A DNA stretch of 64,000 bases, from the NCBI RefSeq assembly GCF_034058155.1, contig NZ_CP139148.1:3038001-3102000 (forward strand), in the 5' to 3' direction. Shown piece after piece: positions 11,701-19,635 of the stretch. The first letter of the stretch is position 1; each line of letters opens with the position of its first letter. This stretch comes from Flavobacterium sp. KACC 22761. Its GTDB lineage: Bacteria; Bacteroidota; Bacteroidia; Flavobacteriales; Flavobacteriaceae. The position numbers were made by a program, and so were the translations under genes. The notes below the pieces were generated by a model. That model was given only the letters and a program-made list of their open reading frames with translations, was not told where the DNA came from and did no database searches.

Positions 11701-12234
11701 CGTGCAATGGCGATTCAGCTGATTATCAATAAAGAATTTGGTTTAGCGAAAAACGAAAACCCTATTCAGGGTTCATTCATCATCGAAGAATTAACCGATT
11801 TAGTTGAAGCTGCAGTTCTACAAGAATTCGACAGAATTACTGAAAGAGGAGGAGTTTTGGGTGCAATGGAAACGATGTACCAAAGATCTAAAATTCAGGA
11901 AGAAAGTTTGTATTATGAAACTTTAAAACACAACGGAGATTTCCCAATTGTGGGTGTGAATACATTCTTGAGCTCAAAAGGATCGCCAACGGTAATTCCG
12001 GCTGAGGTTATTCGCGCAACAGAAGAAGAAAAACAATACCAGATTACCATGCTGGATAATTTGCATAATTTCCACGAAGCAAAGGTAAATGAGCATTTAA
12101 ATGCTTTACAGCAAGCAGCTATTAAAAACGAAAACTTATTCGATTATTTAATGGAAGCGACAAAGGTTTGTTCTTTAGGGCAGATTACTTCAGCGTTGTT
12201 TGAAGTTGGTGGGCAGTATAGAAGGAATATGTAG
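8794..12234 (+). CDS. icmF: Fused isobutyryl-CoA/methylmalonyl-CoA mutase with GTPase (IcmF)
   Basis: Adenosylcobalamin-dependent acyl-CoA mutase with a built-in G-protein chaperone. Domain order over 1146 residues: B12-binding domain (about 10-145, with [16 protein letters not shown], where His is the cobalt ligand), MeaI/ArgK-type GTPase (about 190-480, P-loop [12 protein letters not shown] near 200, base motif NKFDKRG) and the TIM-barrel mutase domain (about 500-1146, with [17 protein letters not shown] and [15 protein letters not shown]). This fused order is diagnostic of IcmF and differs from split MCM or stand-alone Icm. Residues 484-494 ([11 protein letters not shown]), in the linker between GTPase and mutase parts, are encoded by a sequence identical in type to a dispersed intergenic palindrome (see findings). 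Monocistronic, with its own terminator. Confidence 0.95.
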   Translation: MEPQIPYIPKNKVRIVTAASLFDGHDAAINIMRRIIQSTGVEVIHLGHDRSVEEVVNTAIQEDANAIAMTSYQGGHNEYFKYMYDLLREKGAGHIKIFGGGGGVILPSEISELHEYGITRIYSPDDGRSLGLQGMINDLVQRADFPIGDKLNGEIDHIENKVPTAIARLISAAENFPEIAKPVFDKIHESNATSKIPVLGITGTGGAGKSSLVDELVRRFLIDFPEKTIGLISVDPSKRKTGGALLGDRIRMNAINNPRVYMRSLATRQSNLALSKYVAEAIQVLKAAKYDLIILETSGIGQSDTEIMDHSDVSLYVMTPEFGAATQLEKIDMLDFADLVALNKFDKRGALDALRDVKKQYQRNHNLWDKSPDEMPVFGTIASQFNDPGMNTLYKAIMDKVVEKTASDLKSTFEITKEMSEKIFVIPPHRTRYLSEIAENNRSYDETATAQQKVAQKLYGIFKTIESVSGKVPQITKAGIDDNSVILSGVEGLDENRIFLNLLLNQFDKVKMDLDPYNWEIILNWADKVAKYKNPVYSFKVRDKEIKIATHSESLSHLQIPKIALPKYEGWGDILRWNLQENVPGEFPFASGLYPFKREGEDPSRMFAGEGGPERTNKRFHYVSAGMPAKRLSTAFDSVTLYGNDPDLRPDIYGKIGNAGVSICCLDDAKKLYSGFDLVHALTSVSMTINGPAPMLLGFFMNAAIDQQCEIYIKANDLEKEVEAKINKLYKEKGIERPRYQGELPAGNNGLGLMLLGVTGDQVLPLEVYNEIKVKTLAQVRGTVQADILKEDQAQNTCIFSTEFALRLMGDVQEYFITKNVRNFYSVSISGYHIAEAGANPITQLAFTLSNGFTYVEYYLSRGMNINDFGPNLSFFFSNGVDPEYSVIGRVARKIWAKAMKNKYGANERAQMLKYHIQTSGRSLHAQEIDFNDIRTTLQALYAIYDNCNSLHTNAYDEAITTPTEESVRRAMAIQLIINKEFGLAKNENPIQGSFIIEELTDLVEAAVLQEFDRITERGGVLGAMETMYQRSKIQEESLYYETLKHNGDFPIVGVNTFLSSKGSPTVIPAEVIRATEEEKQYQITMLDNLHNFHEAKVNEHLNALQQAAIKNENLFDYLMEATKVCSLGQITSALFEVGGQYRRNM
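10245..10272 (+). repeat. Dispersed-palindrome half embedded in icmF
   Basis: The sequence TCATCCTGAGCGGAGTCGAA inside icmF matches the left arm of the intergenic palindrome at 44137-44161 (TCACCCTGAGTGAAGTCGAA), with 17 of the 20 bases shown identical. It is in frame and encodes residues 484-494 of the interdomain linker. Confidence 0.7.
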
Positions 12235-12258
12235 AATTTACTTTTTATAGATTTATGG

Positions 12259-12289
12259 AAAAACCTCTCATGTGAATGGGAGGTTTTTT
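12259..12289 (+). terminator. icmF terminator
   Basis: Stem AAAACCTCTCAT / TGGGAGGTTTTTT followed by a T-run, 25 bases after the icmF stop. Confidence 0.8.
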
Positions 12290-12387
12290 GTTTTTGATAA
12301 AATTATAAGGATTACGGTTATCCACATTTTTATTCTTAAATGTTTATATATATTAGCAAATCAAGAATTAAAGTAAATTACAAAAAG

Positions 12388-13293
12388 ATGGCAAAATCAA
12401 AATCACAGAAAATAGCAGAAAAAACCATTTTTGCAGCCTTTAATATTTTAAAAGAAGCTGGAGGTGAAATGCTTGGAAAAGATGTTATTGAAAAAATTAG
12501 AGAAACTGTAACTTTTGATGAATACGAAAATGATAGGTTAGAAAAAACAGGGAATATTCGCTGGGAATCAGTTTTGAGGTTTTTTACGATAGACTGCATG
12601 AAAGCTGGCTATCTACGTAAAAATAAAGGAATTTGGATATTGACTGATGAGGGAGAAAATGCTATAAAACTTGGCCAGGAAAATTTATTAAAAACAGCAA
12701 CAGAACTTTATCGTGAATGGGATGGAAACCGAAAAAAACAAATAACTAAAGACGGCGTTGTAGAAAAAGATATTACAGAAGAAAATACGCACCAAGCTCA
12801 AGAGGCTATAATAAGTCAGTATGAAGAGCAAGCCTATAATGGTATTAGAAACTTTGTAATTAGTAAAAACCCTTATGAGTTTCAAGATTTAGTTGCAGGA
12901 TTATTAAAGGCGATGGGTTATTTTATTTCTGAAATCGCACAAAGAGGCCCAGACGGAGGAATTGATATTATAGCATTTACGGATGCTTTAGGAACAAAAC
13001 AACCTCGTATTATTGTACAAGTAAAGCACAAGCCAAATGATAGTATTTCTTCTGATGAAGTGCAGAAATTAGCAGGAGCATTAAAACGTAATACAGATGT
13101 GGGAATATTTGTTACTTCAGGGACATTCTCTAAACCTGCAATAAAAGAAGCAAGAGATTCAAGGGAACATATTGAATTAATTGATTTTAATAGATTTACT
13201 TCTTTATGGCAAGAATATTATTCTAAAATGAATGATGAACAAAAAAATTTATTGCCTTTACATCCAATTTATTTTTTAGGAAGTAATGAATAA
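12388..13293 (+). CDS. Mrr-family restriction endonuclease-like protein
   Basis: A DNA endonuclease-like protein of the Mrr family, members of which cut methylated or otherwise modified DNA. The N-terminal part (about residues 1-110 from the chosen start) is a winged-helix Mrr_N-type domain (WESVLRFFTIDCMKAGYLRKNKGIWILTDEG). The C-terminal part is the PD-(D/E)XK-type Mrr catalytic domain with FQDLVAGLLKAMGY, the acidic motif GPDGGIDIIAF and the QVKHK motif. The frame is open from an upstream ATG at 12340, but the lysine-rich MAKSKSQKIAE start at 12388 fits the family better. No methyltransferase or specificity gene is adjacent. Two small membrane-protein genes follow on the same strand and may form a cassette with it. 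Confidence 0.85.
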   Translation: MAKSKSQKIAEKTIFAAFNILKEAGGEMLGKDVIEKIRETVTFDEYENDRLEKTGNIRWESVLRFFTIDCMKAGYLRKNKGIWILTDEGENAIKLGQENLLKTATELYREWDGNRKKQITKDGVVEKDITEENTHQAQEAIISQYEEQAYNGIRNFVISKNPYEFQDLVAGLLKAMGYFISEIAQRGPDGGIDIIAFTDALGTKQPRIIVQVKHKPNDSISSDEVQKLAGALKRNTDVGIFVTSGTFSKPAIKEARDSREHIELIDFNRFTSLWQEYYSKMNDEQKNLLPLHPIYFLGSNE

Positions 13294-13317
13294 TTTAAAT
13301 AATCAGCTTTTTCTATA

Positions 13318-13812
13318 ATGAAAAAATATACAGACATATTTTTAATTAATTCAATCGCGATTATGGTTGCGATGCTATTTTATTATCTTCTTAATGAAAA
13401 ACCAGAAATTCCTATCGCAATAATTGCAACTGGAATTTCAATATCATTTGGAATTCGGCAATCTATGATTGAAAATGACAAGATTTTTAAAGAGTTATTT
13501 ATATCATTTAATCAAAAGTATGATGAAAAGTTCAACAATTTGTTGAATGAAATTGTAACTAAGAATATAGGTAATAGTGAATATCAATTAACACAAAATG
13601 AAGTGAAATTAGTTAAAGATTATTTGAATTTCTGTGCTGAAGAATATCTTTGGTATTCAAAAGGAAGAATTGATGAATCAGTTTGGTTATCTTGGGAAAA
13701 TGGAATGAAATATTATTTATGCAATTCATCTATTTTGCCATTTGTGATTAAAGAAAAAAAACAAAAAGATTCTTATTATGGATTATTTGAGAAGTTGAAA
13801 TTCATTAATTAA
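13318..13812 (+). CDS. Small two-helix membrane protein, DUF4760-like
   Basis: A 164-residue protein with two N-terminal transmembrane helices (about residues 7-25 and 31-47) and a cytoplasmic helical tail. The tail pattern VKDYLNFCAEEYLWYSKGRI followed by DESVWLSWENGM resembles the DUF4760 type (a helix pair with 'glyID..vw..W'), seen in many small phage- and defence-linked proteins. The function is unknown. It begins 24 bases after the Mrr-like gene, which suggests co-transcription. Codon use is AT-rich, like its two neighbours. Confidence 0.65.
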   Translation: MKKYTDIFLINSIAIMVAMLFYYLLNEKPEIPIAIIATGISISFGIRQSMIENDKIFKELFISFNQKYDEKFNNLLNEIVTKNIGNSEYQLTQNEVKLVKDYLNFCAEEYLWYSKGRIDESVWLSWENGMKYYLCNSSILPFVIKEKKQKDSYYGLFEKLKFIN

Positions 13813-13858
13813 TAATATTAAACCAAAACCTATAAGAAAAGGTTTAACTCAAGATTTT

Positions 13859-14176
13859 ATGAAAGTTCTTTTAAAATTTATACTGATTGTATTATTTGTG
13901 GTGTGTTTTTGTGAAGGATTACCATATTGGTATTTTGTGTTTTTAAAAACATTTGGAATGGTGGCATTTTACTGGCTTTATTTTTCAGAAAAAGAAAAAG
14001 CAATTTGGAAATACATTTGGGTTATTTCAATAATAGTAATACAGCCATTTCTTCCTATCGAAATGAAAAGAGAAAATTGGTTAGCAGTTGATGTATTTTG
14101 GATAATATTACTTCTTATTGGGATATTTGAAAATTTAATGAATAAAGACATTGATTTTGATATAAACAATAAATAA
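13859..14176 (+). CDS. Small polytopic membrane protein of unknown function
   Basis: A 105-residue protein with three to four hydrophobic segments (about residues 5-20, 24-40, 52-66, 76-92) separated by short charged loops. No family is recognised. It lies 46 bases after the DUF4760-like gene in the same orientation and may be the third member of a cassette with the Mrr-like nuclease. The spacer after it carries a terminator and a cluster of palindromes. Low complexity of membrane sequence makes function assignment impossible from reading alone. Confidence 0.55.
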   Translation: MKVLLKFILIVLFVVCFCEGLPYWYFVFLKTFGMVAFYWLYFSEKEKAIWKYIWVISIIVIQPFLPIEMKRENWLAVDVFWIILLLIGIFENLMNKDIDFDINNK

Positions 14177-14180
14177 CTTA

Positions 14181-14343
14181 ATGCACGAGCGAGACGCTCG
14201 CGCCAGCAAAAGATTTCTCCTTCGTCGAAATGACAATATTGGGGTTATTTTTTATAAAATTCAAGAAAGAGTTCCCCTGCTAGCGCGAGCATCTCGCTCG
14301 TGAACGCAAAGAAATGCACGAGCGAGACGCTCGCGCCAGCAAA
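14181..14343. repeat. Cluster of three CACGAGCGAGACGCTCG palindromic repeats
   Basis: A 30-bp unit containing CACGAGCGAGACGCTCGCGC occurs as a perfect direct repeat at 14181-14210 and 14314-14343. An inverted copy with two mismatches lies between them (14278-14302). Also inside, at 14211-14241, is a CTCCTTCGTCGAAATGACAA segment that recurs in variant form at 15744-15771. Confidence 0.85.
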
Positions 14344-14362
14344 TGAATAAATTTAAAAATCG

Positions 14363-14390
14363 AAAACCTTTCAAAAACGAAAGGTTTTTT
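14363..14390 (+). terminator. Hairpin terminator before the alpha/beta hydrolase
   Basis: Stem AAAACCTTTC / GAAAGGTTTTTT followed by T-rich sequence. It ends just before the next gene at 14404 and probably closes the preceding cassette. Confidence 0.7.
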
Positions 14391-14403
14391 TAATTTTAGT
14401 GTT

Positions 14404-15606
14404 ATGAAAAACACTATCTATTATATTCTCTTTCTTTTTATTACGGTTTTTGGCTATTCCCAAAACAAGCAAACATTAAAAACAGGAGTTATCATTGATT
14501 CGGTTAAAATTGCTGTTGTTCCAAGCGAATCCTACGCCCTATATTTTCCTAAAAAATACGATGGTAAAACGCCATTGCCATTGGTTTTTATTTTTGATCC
14601 GGCGGCAAGAGGCAAAAAAGGAATTGCGCCGTTTATTCTGGCTGCAGAAACGTATCACTATATTTTGGTATGTTCCAATACTTCAAAAAATGGATTGGTC
14701 GAAAAGAATGTCGCGATTGCCAACAGATTATTTGAGGATGTATTGCAAAGCTACGCTATTGATACTTCACAACTTTATATAGCAGGATTTTCGGGCGGTG
14801 CAAGATTAGCTAGTCTTTTTGGGATATCTACGGGCGCTTTTCAAGGCGTTATTGCTTGTGGTGCTTCTTTTAACGGAATGGATAAATTTATACCTCCTTC
14901 TAATAATTTTTCCTATGTTGGAATGGTTGGAGATCGGGATATGAATTATCAGGAAATGCTTGAAAATAAAGATTGGCTGGATAAGGCAAAAATTGTAAAT
15001 ACACTTTTTATTGCTCATCAAGAACATGTTTGGCCAAAACAATCTGAAATGCTTCGCGCTTTTGACTGGCTGGAAATTCAAGCGTATCGAAAAAATATAA
15101 AACCAAAGAACGACACCATTATTAAAAGAATTTACGATAAAAATTTGCGAATAGCCGACAGTGTAAAAGCAAATAATGAAATGATACTTTCTGTAAATGC
15201 CTACGAAAAAGGAATTGCTTCTTTTAATACAAACGAAGACAATTTTTTAAAAACCAAAATTGCAGAAATCAAAAAATTCAAAGCGTATAAAGATGAAATC
15301 GCCAAAATGGAGGAGATAAAGGTTTTAGAAAATGAAATTATGGATAAACTTTCGCTTCGCTTTAATCAGGAATTAAAATCGGATAAGAATGGTGGGGATT
15401 TTAAATTTTGGAAATCTGAAATCAAGGATTTGAATGTTATGAAACTTGATGACAAAAATCCTTTGGCGCAGAATATGGTTTTTAGAATATTAAATTGGTT
15501 TCAGATAATGGTTTATGAAACCGGGCAGGAATACAAAAGAAACCAACAAAATGATAAGTTTGTTTATTGTCAGGAATTGTATAAAATTGTTACGGAAAAA
15601 AATTAA
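14404..15606 (+). CDS. Secreted alpha/beta hydrolase
   Basis: A 400-residue protein with an N-terminal signal peptide (MKNTIYYILFLFITVFGYSQ). The first 230 residues form an alpha/beta-hydrolase domain: an early LPLVFIFDPAARGKKG strand-loop, then the nucleophile elbow GFSGGAR (GxSxG, Ser near residue 130), the Asp-bearing VGDRDMNYQ and a candidate catalytic His in LFIAHQEHVWP. The remaining 170 residues are charged and helical with no recognised domain. Members of this type act on ester or polysaccharide-linked esters in Bacteroidota, but the substrate cannot be told here. It is followed by a palindromic spacer and the IS3-family element. Confidence 0.75.
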   Translation: MKNTIYYILFLFITVFGYSQNKQTLKTGVIIDSVKIAVVPSESYALYFPKKYDGKTPLPLVFIFDPAARGKKGIAPFILAAETYHYILVCSNTSKNGLVEKNVAIANRLFEDVLQSYAIDTSQLYIAGFSGGARLASLFGISTGAFQGVIACGASFNGMDKFIPPSNNFSYVGMVGDRDMNYQEMLENKDWLDKAKIVNTLFIAHQEHVWPKQSEMLRAFDWLEIQAYRKNIKPKNDTIIKRIYDKNLRIADSVKANNEMILSVNAYEKGIASFNTNEDNFLKTKIAEIKKFKAYKDEIAKMEEIKVLENEIMDKLSLRFNQELKSDKNGGDFKFWKSEIKDLNVMKLDDKNPLAQNMVFRILNWFQIMVYETGQEYKRNQQNDKFVYCQELYKIVTEKN

Positions 15607-15635
15607 GTTCATTTCGGAAATTCCACAAAGTTTGT

Positions 15636-15771
15636 CATTTTGACCGAAGCGAGAAATCTCCGCAAGTAATTCCGCTCCTAAAAGAGCCAATCTTTGTCGA
15701 GCTTCTCGTGGAGATTTGCTTTGCCTGTTCGCTATCGCTCGGGTCTCCTCCGTCGAAATGACAATATTGTG
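15636..15771. repeat. Palindromic spacer element with GTCATTTTGACC / CGTCGAAATGAC arms
   Basis: Loose inverted repeat between the hydrolase gene and the IS. The right arm CTCCTCCGTCGAAATGACAA matches 14217-14236 with one substitution. The interior contains the 15-mer GTTCGCTATCGCTCG at 15727-15741, also seen at two other loci. Confidence 0.65.
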
Positions 15772-15844
15772 CTTAGTTTTCTAGAAAAGACTAAATTGAC
15801 TAGTCCTAAATAATCGATACAGATTATTAGACAAATATATTTAA

Positions 15845-16711
15845 TTAAACACCTGTAAGAACTTTTTTTGCAGGTGTTTTTGTTTTATAAGTTCTCATTT
15901 CTACTATGTTTTGTTTGTGCATTTGATTGGGTGTTAGCATATAATTAGAATAATGGGGTCTTTCATTATTATAAACCTCAATTGCATCTTTTATTAAAAT
16001 CTTCATCACAGCAAGTTGCTGATTAAATTTATCAATATTAAATTCTTGTTTTAAAATTCCATTTATTCTCTCCGCCACTGCATTTTCATAAGGATCAGAG
16101 TTTTGTGTCATACTGCATCTTATATTGTTTTTATATAATAGTTTTTGATATTGATCAGAACAATACTGAAGTCCTCTATCTGAATGGTGGATTAATGTTT
16201 TTCCTTTGTCTCGGCGCTGTTTTATTGCATTTTTTAAAGCTGTTAAACTGCTTTTAGTATTCATATTATCTGCCACATAAAAACCCATTATTTTTTTAGA
16301 GTAAGCATCTGTTATAAGACTTAAATAACATGGATTCTCTCTTTTTCCGACATAAGTTATGTCTGATACCCAGACTTGTTCTGGTCTGCAGATTTTTAAA
16401 TCCAATATTAGATTCTCATGCTTTCTAAATCTATGATGAGAGTTTGTTGTTATATGATAAGAACGCCTAGGTGTTATTAATAAATGATTAGCTCTAAGTA
16501 TATCTATAAATTTATCCCTGCCGATTTTGAGTTGATTCAATTGGATTTTTAAAAGATAATACAGTTTTTTTGCCCCTATTCGGGGCATTGTATTTCTAAT
16601 TTTCAAAACCAGACTAATAACTTCTGAGGCAATAAGCTTTCTGGAACTGGTTCTTTTTATTCTTCGATAATAAACCTGTCTGTCTATCCCGAACAAAGTA
16701 CAGGCAAACAT
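15845..16711 (-). CDS. IS3-family transposase OrfB (DDE catalytic subunit)
   Basis: A 288-residue integrase-like catalytic protein. N-terminal HTH_21-like segment (CRPEQ... preceded by RIGAKKLYYLLK), then the rve core with the three acidic residues: WVSDITYV (first D), HHSDRGLQYCS (second D) and NAVAERINGILKQEF (E) with the conserved 35-residue spacing. The ATG overlaps the orfA stop by one base (TAATG), and the frame is -1 relative to orfA, as in other IS3 elements. Expression may therefore be by frameshift fusion or by coupled re-initiation. A terminator-like hairpin overlaps its last codons (15847-15882). Confidence 0.9.
   Translation of the reverse strand: MFACTLFGIDRQVYYRRIKRTSSRKLIASEVISLVLKIRNTMPRIGAKKLYYLLKIQLNQLKIGRDKFIDILRANHLLITPRRSYHITTNSHHRFRKHENLILDLKICRPEQVWVSDITYVGKRENPCYLSLITDAYSKKIMGFYVADNMNTKSSLTALKNAIKQRRDKGKTLIHHSDRGLQYCSDQYQKLLYKNNIRCSMTQNSDPYENAVAERINGILKQEFNIDKFNQQLAVMKILIKDAIEVYNNERPHYSNYMLTPNQMHKQNIVEMRTYKTKTPAKKVLTGV
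15847..15882 (-). terminator. Hairpin at the 3' end of the IS3 orfB
   Basis: Arms AACACCTG / CAGGTGTT with a T-rich loop, overlapping the end of orfB just inside the left IS end. It may terminate IS transcripts or protect against read-through. Confidence 0.6.
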
Positions 16712-17145
16712 TATTGTTTGTTGATGTTCTTCTTTAAAATGTTCGATTGTTCGGGTGGTGAGTTTTTTCGAATGTCAATTTGATATTCTTTTTCTGCTAT
16801 ATCAATCATCATATCGAAAATAATAGCTTTTTTATCGGCAACGTAAGCCTGCTGTTCTAAAAATGATTTTTGTTTTTCTAATAATTTCACTTTGGCTTCA
16901 AGTTCCATTATTTTTTGTTCAGGAGATTTTGGCATAGCAGAAGGTGTTTGATTGTCCCAATCAAAGTTACCAAATTTTCGAAGCCATTGAACGATTGTAG
17001 AACGGGACTGAATGGCATAATCTTTTTTAACCTGGGAAATTGAAATTCTTCCTTGTTCTATTTCCTGAACAATTTGAAGCTTAAAAGACATGCTGTAATC
17101 TTTTTGGGTGCGCTTTACATAGCGTAATTCTTGATCTTTTTCCAT
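16711..17145 (-). CDS. IS3-family transposase OrfA (HTH subunit)
   Basis: A 144-residue DNA-binding subunit. An HTH_Tnp-1-type region (SFKLQIVQEIEQGRISISQV followed by KKDYAIQSRSTIVQWLRKFG) occupies residues 20-60. A leucine-zipper-like coiled coil (EQKIMELEAKVKLLEKQKSF) around residues 80-105 is expected to support dimerisation and the OrfAB fusion. It starts about 40 bases from the right IS end. Intact length for the family. Confidence 0.88.
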   Translation of the reverse strand: MEKDQELRYVKRTQKDYSMSFKLQIVQEIEQGRISISQVKKDYAIQSRSTIVQWLRKFGNFDWDNQTPSAMPKSPEQKIMELEAKVKLLEKQKSFLEQQAYVADKKAIIFDMMIDIAEKEYQIDIRKNSPPEQSNILKKNINKQ

Positions 17146-17195
17146 AATGATACTTTTTGTGTATCGCTATTTCAGGACAAGACAAATTTAAAATA

Positions 17196-17225
17196 TAAAA
17201 ACCTCTCAGAAATGAGAGGTTTTTA
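17196..17225. terminator. Hairpin terminator between IS3 and the TPR-like gene
   Basis: Stem AAAAACCTCTCA / TGAGAGGTTTTTA, placed just outside the right IS end and just downstream of the minus-strand gene ending at 17239. Confidence 0.75.
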
Positions 17226-17238
17226 TTTATCTAATGAT

Positions 17239-17625
17239 CTAAACTTTTTTCTTTAAAGTTCCTTTAGATTTACGCTTCAACTTTTCAAGAATAGCATTTG
17301 CTTTCTCATCTTGGCAAATGAATCTTAGCGATTCTGCGTAGCGGTAATAATATACCGGTTCTAAGTCAGAAGTCATGGCAAATAATTTATCATACCAATC
17401 GGCGGCTTTTTCAAGCTTGTCATGTTGATAAGAGGAATCTCCCAGCTTCTGGAATAAATCTACCGATTTATAGCCTTTTGCGGCGATTTTTTCGTAGGTT
17501 TTAATAACATCGACATAAGCATATTTGTCGCTTACTTTGTCGGTTATATACACGGTTTCATTTTGGGCAGCGACACGAAATGAAAAAACAATCAATAATA
17601 CTAAAACAAGATATTTTTGTTGCAT
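17239..17625 (-). CDS. Short secreted TPR-like protein
   Basis: A 128-residue protein with signal peptide (MQQKYLVLVLLIVFSFRVAAQ). The mature part contains two to three TPR-like helix pairs (YVDVIKTYEKIAAKGYKSVD, LFQKLGDSSYQHDKLEKAAD, EPVYYYRYAESLRFICQDEK). These resemble the N-terminal TPR segment of the much longer OmpA/PD40 (PorE-like) envelope proteins of Flavobacteriia. This protein ends right after that segment with a lysine-rich tail. It may be a free-standing paralog or the remnant of a longer protein. A terminator follows directly, so the short form is at least a self-contained unit. Confidence 0.65.
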   Translation of the reverse strand: MQQKYLVLVLLIVFSFRVAAQNETVYITDKVSDKYAYVDVIKTYEKIAAKGYKSVDLFQKLGDSSYQHDKLEKAADWYDKLFAMTSDLEPVYYYRYAESLRFICQDEKANAILEKLKRKSKGTLKKKV

Positions 17626-17897
17626 AAGTATTAGTTTAAAAGATTGGTTTTGTTAGTCATTTTTTTCTTCGGTAATTTTAATCGTGTATTCTCAATTCGT
17701 TTTGCAAATATATCTAAATCAGTAATATAACCTTTGAATGGTCTGTGTTTTTTCTCATTTAGTCAATTTTTTAAGACGAATGTGCGAAATGATTTACGTT
17801 TTTTTATAATGTTTTTGCAATGAAAAAAAATTAGTGACGGCCATTTTATTTTTGAAAATTTAAAATCTAACTTTATGATTATTAAATTGGCAACATC

Positions 17898-18362
17898 ATG
17901 ACAGTTCGGTACTATTGGGATAAAATAAATAATTGGAATGGAGAAGAAAGCGAAATAAAAGATTTTGGTTTAACCGATTTAGAAAATCTCATTTCAAAAA
18001 ATGCTTTGAATAGAAGCGAAAACTATTTTACTCTCGAAGCTCTTTTTCAAAAATCATCTGAAGAAACTACACTAAATATTGAAACGGCAAACTTAATTTC
18101 AAAACATATCGGTCTATTATTTCTAAATGAAAAAGAAACTGAAAATGTTTGCTCTGCAAATAATCCTGAATTACGAACAGAATTCAGACAAAGTTTTCGA
18201 ATACTAGATTTGCTAGATTTCATTTATGCGATTTTGCATTCTTCACTTTATGAAAACGACGTCGAAAATGTGAAACAAAAAATTCCAATTCCGCATGATG
18301 CCGATTTGTTTTGGAAAATTGTGCAAATAGGAAATGATTGTCGGAATAAGGAAATTCCATAA
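17898..18362 (+). CDS. Hypothetical protein
   Basis: A 154-residue, mostly helical and acidic protein without signal peptide. I recognise no family. The composition (many Glu, Asn and Leu) and the segments IKDFGLTDLENLISKNALNR and FRILDLLDFIYAILHSSLYE suggest an all-alpha cytosolic protein. The start codon follows a short open stretch that ends in a stop, so the ATG at 17898 is the only good choice. A terminator hairpin follows 4 bases after the stop codon. Confidence 0.55.
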   Translation: MTVRYYWDKINNWNGEESEIKDFGLTDLENLISKNALNRSENYFTLEALFQKSSEETTLNIETANLISKHIGLLFLNEKETENVCSANNPELRTEFRQSFRILDLLDFIYAILHSSLYENDVENVKQKIPIPHDADLFWKIVQIGNDCRNKEIP

Positions 18363-18365
18363 ATA

Positions 18366-18395
18366 AAAAAAGCAGCTCCTGGAACGAGCTGCTTT
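18366..18395. terminator. Bidirectional hairpin terminator
   Basis: Stem AAAAGCAGCTC / GAGCTGCTTTT between two convergent genes. Similar AGCTC/GAGCT stems follow each paralog further along. Confidence 0.75.
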
Positions 18396-18421
18396 TGCTT
18401 TTTTGTTGGGGACAAAAAGGG

Positions 18422-18808
18422 TTAGCGACGGAAAGATGGACTTTGGTTCACTGTTTCATCTAACTTTACAGCCTTCACTTTTTTGGCTACAACTTTAATT
18501 TCGTGTTTTGCAGTTTTACCATTTTCAGTTACTTCTAAAACATAAGTTCCGGCTGGATGACCTTCTAAGCTTATTGTTTTTGAAACTTCTAATTTATTTG
18601 CAGCAGATTCTCCTGTGTAAACTAAATTATGGTTTTCATCATAAATTGAAAACGAAGAATTTTCAACGGTGTCAAGAGTAAAGCTTACTACTTTTCCGTT
18701 TCCAGTAACTATATTCAAAATATAATCACCTTTTCCTTCATTTGCATAAGTGAAAATTGCTGATAGGAACAAGGCCGCAATCAAGCCCATTTTGGCAAAT
18801 TTTGTCAT
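18422..18808 (-). CDS. Small secreted beta-sandwich protein, paralog 1 (divergent)
   Basis: A 128-residue protein with signal peptide ending in TYA (residue 22). The mature part resembles a T9SS-type C-terminal sorting domain: an initial strand VSFTLDTV, then SSFSIYDENHNLVYTGES, and the closing PAGTYVLEVTENGKTAKHEI. Such a domain normally sits at the end of a large exported protein, whereas here it is nearly the whole protein. It is related to three neighbours but diverged, ends in QSPSFRR, and lacks the upstream block shared by the other three. Its function is unknown; a structural or anchoring role is only a guess. Confidence 0.7.
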   Translation of the reverse strand: MTKFAKMGLIAALFLSAIFTYANEGKGDYILNIVTGNGKVVSFTLDTVENSSFSIYDENHNLVYTGESAANKLEVSKTISLEGHPAGTYVLEVTENGKTAKHEIKVVAKKVKAVKLDETVNQSPSFRR

Positions 18809-19192
18809 GTTTTTTTTAATTGTTTTTTTTAAGATTAATATTAAAATAGTGGCGCGTAAAACTACAAAAGAAATTTAATTTTCTGCAAAAAAAAGCCGTT
18901 TTCAAACGCTTAAGTTGCTGAATTAAAGATGTTTCAATAATTTTCTTACAGTATGTACGAAATTTTTAAAGTATTGGATGTTTTTTTGTTGGTTTTTTTA
19001 AAAGTGTAAAAATCAGACTTTTAAAATTATTAGGAATTGTTTTCCAAAAAAGAAAAACAAAAGAAAAATAAAAGAAAAACAGTTCAGTTTAGAGCAAAAA
19101 AAACAGCTCAATAACCACAAAGAGCTGTTTGTAAAACAATCACGTTTTTACTAACTATCTAACCTTATACTTTTATGAGAAGTATAACTTTT
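18809..19192. other. AT-rich spacer between paralogs 1 and 2
   Basis: About 384 bases, AT-rich with several T-runs. It contains the terminator of paralog 2 at 19097-19130 and otherwise nothing gene-like. No copy of the shared regulatory block was found upstream of paralog 1. Confidence 0.6.
19097..19130 (-). terminator. Terminator of paralog 2
   Basis: Stem AAACAGCTC / GAGCTGTTT with the loop AATAACCACAAA. The same hairpin follows paralogs 3 and 4, showing that gene and terminator were duplicated together. Confidence 0.8.
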
Positions 19193-19597
19193 TTAGCGTA
19201 CTGCTACGCTAGTATTTTTAGCAGAACCTGCTTTATAAATTGTCGAAACTGCTTTTGATGATAAAACAGATGTTTCATCAGAAACTGTAATTTCGTGTCT
19301 TACCTTTTTTGTACTGTCTTCAACTTCTAGATAGTAAGTTCCTTCTGGAAACTGTTCTAAGCTAAAAGTTCTTAGGATTCCGTCTTTACCTGAAGCATTT
19401 TCAGAATAAATCAATTCTCCATTTTTGTCGTAAATAGCCACATTAGCTTTTTTTACCTGATTTAGAGCAAAAGTGATCACTTTTCCATTTCCTTTCAAAA
19501 CGTGAACATTCAAAAGATCATTCCCGTCAATTGCAAAAGCATTGCTTGTTGCGAAAAGTACTGCACATACTAAACTTAATTTTAAAATCTTTTTCAT
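19193..19597 (-). CDS. Small secreted beta-sandwich protein, paralog 2
   Basis: A 134-residue protein with signal peptide (cleavage near NAFA-ID). The core VITFALNQVKKANVAIYDKN followed by EGTYYLEVEDSTKKVRHEI reads like a stand-alone T9SS type A sorting-domain fold. Very similar to paralogs 3 and 4 (more than 70% identical by eye), ending in SVAVR. It has the shared upstream block with a TAnnTTTA-like -7 box at 19636-19644 and a conserved operator-like motif at 19688-19730. A terminator of the common type follows. Confidence 0.75.
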   Translation of the reverse strand: MKKILKLSLVCAVLFATSNAFAIDGNDLLNVHVLKGNGKVITFALNQVKKANVAIYDKNGELIYSENASGKDGILRTFSLEQFPEGTYYLEVEDSTKKVRHEITVSDETSVLSSKAVSTIYKAGSAKNTSVAVR

Positions 19598-19635
19598 AAT
19601 CTTAGTTATTAAATTAATAGTTCTAATTCTCTGAT

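Larger units (their letters stand above)
15797..17184 (-). mobile_element. IS3-family insertion sequence, 1388 bp, complete
   Basis: Both ends begin with TG in IS3 style: TGACTAGTCCTAAATAATCG at the left and TGTCTTGTCCTGAAATAGCG read inward from the right, imperfect inverted repeats of about 25 bp that both continue into GATACA. The element is flanked by a 3-bp direct repeat AAT (15794-15796 and 17185-17187), the target duplication. It encodes orfA and orfB in overlapping frames, orfB in the -1 frame. All parts look intact, so the element may be active. It inserted in the spacer between a hydrolase gene and a TPR-like gene without breaking either. Confidence 0.9.

Noticed and set aside
12340..12387. 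Longer start of the Mrr-like gene
   Set aside because: The 16 extra residues are hydrophobic/basic and unlike the family start; ATG 12388 gives the usual lysine-rich start.
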